DNA of 64,000 bases from Bacillus sp. ISL-7 (GTDB taxonomy: Bacteria; Bacillota; Bacilli; Bacillales_B; DSM-18226), in contig NZ_JAGGQW010000047.1 in the NCBI RefSeq assembly GCF_018613065.1, forward strand, positions 109,436 to 173,435. Direction: 5' to 3'. Below the pieces are notes generated by a model, which did not search any database, was not told where the DNA came from, and worked only from the letters and a program-made list of their open reading frames with translations. Below, one piece after another: positions 63,949 to 64,000 of the stretch. The position numbers and the translations under genes are program-made. Positions within the stretch are counted from its first letter, which is position 1. Each line of letters starts with the position of its first letter.

Positions 63949-64000
63949 TGAGTAAGAATTTATTTACGGAATATCAGATGAAAGAATTGGAGAAGAACCC
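63949..64000 (+). CDS. IS3-family orfA-like HTH protein, cut by window end
   Basis: The ATG follows CGGAGGATTT and the visible 17 codons read MSKNLFTEYQMKELEKNP. This opening resembles the HTH-domain orfA of IS3-family elements, whose N-terminus commonly reads MSKK-LFT-x-x-Q. Only the first residues are present, so the assignment is tentative. Confidence 0.45.

Overview
The window looks like a chromosomal segment of an endospore-forming Bacillaceae species close to Bacillus/Neobacillus. This rests on low GC content, strong GGAGG ribosome-binding sites with frequent TTG and GTG starts, and close relatives of Bacillus subtilis genes throughout (yfmL, yhfW, lia, efe, yetJ, mscL, ampS, topB, hutH, iol). 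No rRNA, tRNA or CRISPR array was seen. The only mobile-element sign is an IS3-type orfA start at the right edge.

Region 1 (1-25.6 kb) is ordinary housekeeping and envelope-stress chromosome. It holds a DUF5658 gene cut by the left edge, an RNA helicase (yfmL), a FAD/Rieske oxidoreductase (yhfW type) and a LysM-CAP exoprotein. Next come a complete liaIH-liaFSR cell-envelope stress system and a Fur-controlled efeO-efeB-efeU ferrous-iron uptake operon. These are followed by a SpoVB-type flippase, a lone ECF sigma factor beside phenylalanine hydroxylase, and mscL-yetJ. A LuxR/GAF regulator faces a three-gene DUF6230/DUF6114/repeat-protein cassette. Then follow aminopeptidase AmpS and topoisomerase III. 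Several very small genes (38-48 aa) with good ribosome-binding sites lie between the annotated genes.

Region 2 (25.6-28 kb) is a transition. It has hutH alone, behind a leader with a strong terminator-like hairpin, and a decayed short-chain dehydrogenase fragment.

Region 3 (28-63.7 kb) is a large inositol catabolism island. Two tandem iolR-type repressors and iolH precede a tautomerase and the core operon iolA-iolB-iolC-iolD-iolJ. The B. subtilis block iolEFGHI is missing from between iolD and iolJ. Downstream lie four peripheral modules. Three of them pair a Gfo/Idh/MocA dehydrogenase and a TIM-barrel isomerase/dehydratase with a major-facilitator sugar porter. The fourth pairs them with an ABC importer. 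Each module has its own regulator: LacI, LacI, AraC and AraC. The last module (AraC, iolE, iolT, iolG, iolI) is the closest to the B. subtilis myo-inositol genes. My reading is that several inositol isomers or derivatives are imported and oxidised by separate funnels and then degraded by one shared iolABCDJ core. Adjacent 11-bp IolR-type direct repeats, cre-like sites and other operator-like repeats are visible upstream of most units.

The right edge (63.8-64 kb) carries a terminator-like hairpin and the start of an IS3-family orfA-like gene.
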